Source: Alphaproteobacteria bacterium
GTDB lineage: Bacteria > Myxococcota_A > UBA796 > GCA-2862545
Assembly (NCBI GenBank): GCA_020632875.1
Contig: JACKET010000042.1
Coordinates: 1-14,031, forward strand
Reading direction: 5' to 3'
Length of the DNA stretch: 14,031 nt
In this document: positions 13,291 through 14,031 of the stretch, in pieces
Layout of the letters: each line of letters starts with the position of its first letter
Position numbering within the stretch: position 1 is the first letter of the stretch
Position numbers and translations under genes: made by a program
The notes under the pieces: model-generated
Databases searched by the model: none
What the model was told of the DNA's origin: nothing
What the model saw: only the letters and a program-made list of their open reading frames with translations

Positions 13291-13665
13291 ATGGAGCCCG
13301 GTCCGGAGATCGATCGTGTCGAGTTCTCGCCGTGGTTCGGCTGGCTGTTCAGGGCCCAGGTACGCGCCCTGACGGTGCACGAGCACGGGCTCGTCATGGT
13401 GCGTGGAACGGGGACGGAATTCGTCCCGTGGTCGGACGTGGGCCAGGTGATGGCGGGGGAGCGCGGTCTGCGGAGCCGGTCGACAGGGGAGGCGTCCGAC
13501 GTCTTCCACTACTTCATCCTCGTGGTCCGTGGAGAAGTGATCGAGATGCCGTCACAGATCGCGCGACAGGCGGGCCAGCGGATCGCCATGCACATCGCCG
13601 AGCGTGCCCAGTTGCAGTGGATGGATCTGCCGAATGGGATGCGGTCGGCCCGCCGCCTGAAGTAG
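13291..13665 (+). CDS. Small PH-like domain protein (tentative)
   Basis: 124 residues. Strand-like segments (VRALTVHEHGLVMVRG, TEFVPWSDVGQVM, VFHYFILVVRGEVIEM) are followed by one C-terminal helix (RQAGQRIAMHIAERAQ), a layout resembling small bacterial PH-like domains; the FVPWSDV segment is typical of them. The assignment is by pattern only. There is no membrane helix or signal peptide. ATG at 13291 is chosen because GGAGG lies six bases upstream; longer in-frame starts at 13123 and 13182 have no ribosome binding site. It stands alone, downstream of the broken antitoxin gene, and may belong to the host chromosome rather than the element. Confidence 0.6.
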   Translation: MEPGPEIDRVEFSPWFGWLFRAQVRALTVHEHGLVMVRGTGTEFVPWSDVGQVMAGERGLRSRSTGEASDVFHYFILVVRGEVIEMPSQIARQAGQRIAMHIAERAQLQWMDLPNGMRSARRLK

Positions 13666-14031
13666 CCAATCGACCACGTGTGGGTCGCCGTGCGAATGGC
13701 AGCGCCCGGCGGTGTTCGTGGGTCGCGCTGGCGTTCCGCGGCGCCACCGGCCACGTGTCGGGGATCGCCGCGACGACGTCTCCGCGGTGGACAGCATGGA
13801 GGGCGTGGACCACCCGCGTCACGCTGGTGCGCAGTTCGAAGCGTGGCGCCTCGTCAGCCTGGTGGATGCAGCCGTCGGTTACGGCCCAGGTGTCGATGGA
13901 CTTGGAAGTCCGGGTGTCCGACGGGCACCACACCCGTTCGGTCTGCCTCGCGGTTCATGGCGTTGTATGTTGGACACCTCTTGCAGTGCCTCTGCACGAT
14001 GTCACCGAGCCGCCCGGCCCGCTGCGCCCGC
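13666..14031. other. End region without a confident gene
   Basis: No plus-strand frame looks coding. On the minus strand a frame from GTG at 13933 leftwards shows G/C-rich third positions as far as about 13680, but it has no clear ribosome binding site, runs into the antisense of the PH-like gene and matches no family I know. It could be the remains of a gene. Confidence 0.4.

Overview
The window is very GC-rich with strong G/C third-position bias, compact gene packing and many GTG starts. This fits a high-GC bacterium such as a Myxococcota-like lineage, but that is an inference from composition and protein style, and no marker gene fixes the taxon. I see no rRNA, convincing tRNA, integrase, IS element or CRISPR array.

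Layout. (1) 1-675, minus: the N-terminal 225 residues of an adenine-specific DNA methyltransferase of the large plasmid/phage methylase-helicase type, running off the left edge. (2) 803-1966, minus: a PIN-domain-like nuclease in lower-GC sequence, probably accessory cargo. (3) 2035-8266, minus: a tight seven-to-eight-gene operon with several stop/start overlaps. It encodes small beta-rich proteins, a two-helix membrane protein, a transglutaminase-fold cysteine peptidase, arginine-rich proteins sharing a DFGRR-type motif, and a large terminal protein of unknown function. (4) 8267-8589: a divergent control region with nested inverted repeats of a CGTCTCCCACGC-like box; two more boxes lie upstream of the methyltransferase gene. 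(5) 8590-10965, plus: a four-gene operon (acidic coiled-coil protein, small acidic protein, HTH protein, unknown protein). (6) 11094-12533, plus: a single-helix membrane protein in lower-GC sequence, followed by a strong intrinsic terminator. (7) 12861-13091: an addiction-module (TIGR02574-type) antitoxin gene broken by an in-frame TGA. (8) 13291-13665: a small PH-like protein. The last 366 bases hold no confident gene.

How the parts may fit together. The leftward operon looks like a structural module for a particle: small beta-sandwich candidates, a membrane protein, a cysteine peptidase that could act in maturation, and basic tails able to bind nucleic acid. The shared operator-like boxes suggest that the structural operon, the divergent operon and the methyltransferase are under one control, possibly by the HTH protein in the divergent operon. 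My favoured inference is a tailless, possibly membrane-containing virus or virus-derived particle element of an undescribed type, with accessory genes on both sides of its core. No packaging ATPase, portal, terminase or classical capsid protein can be recognised here, so this stays a hypothesis.
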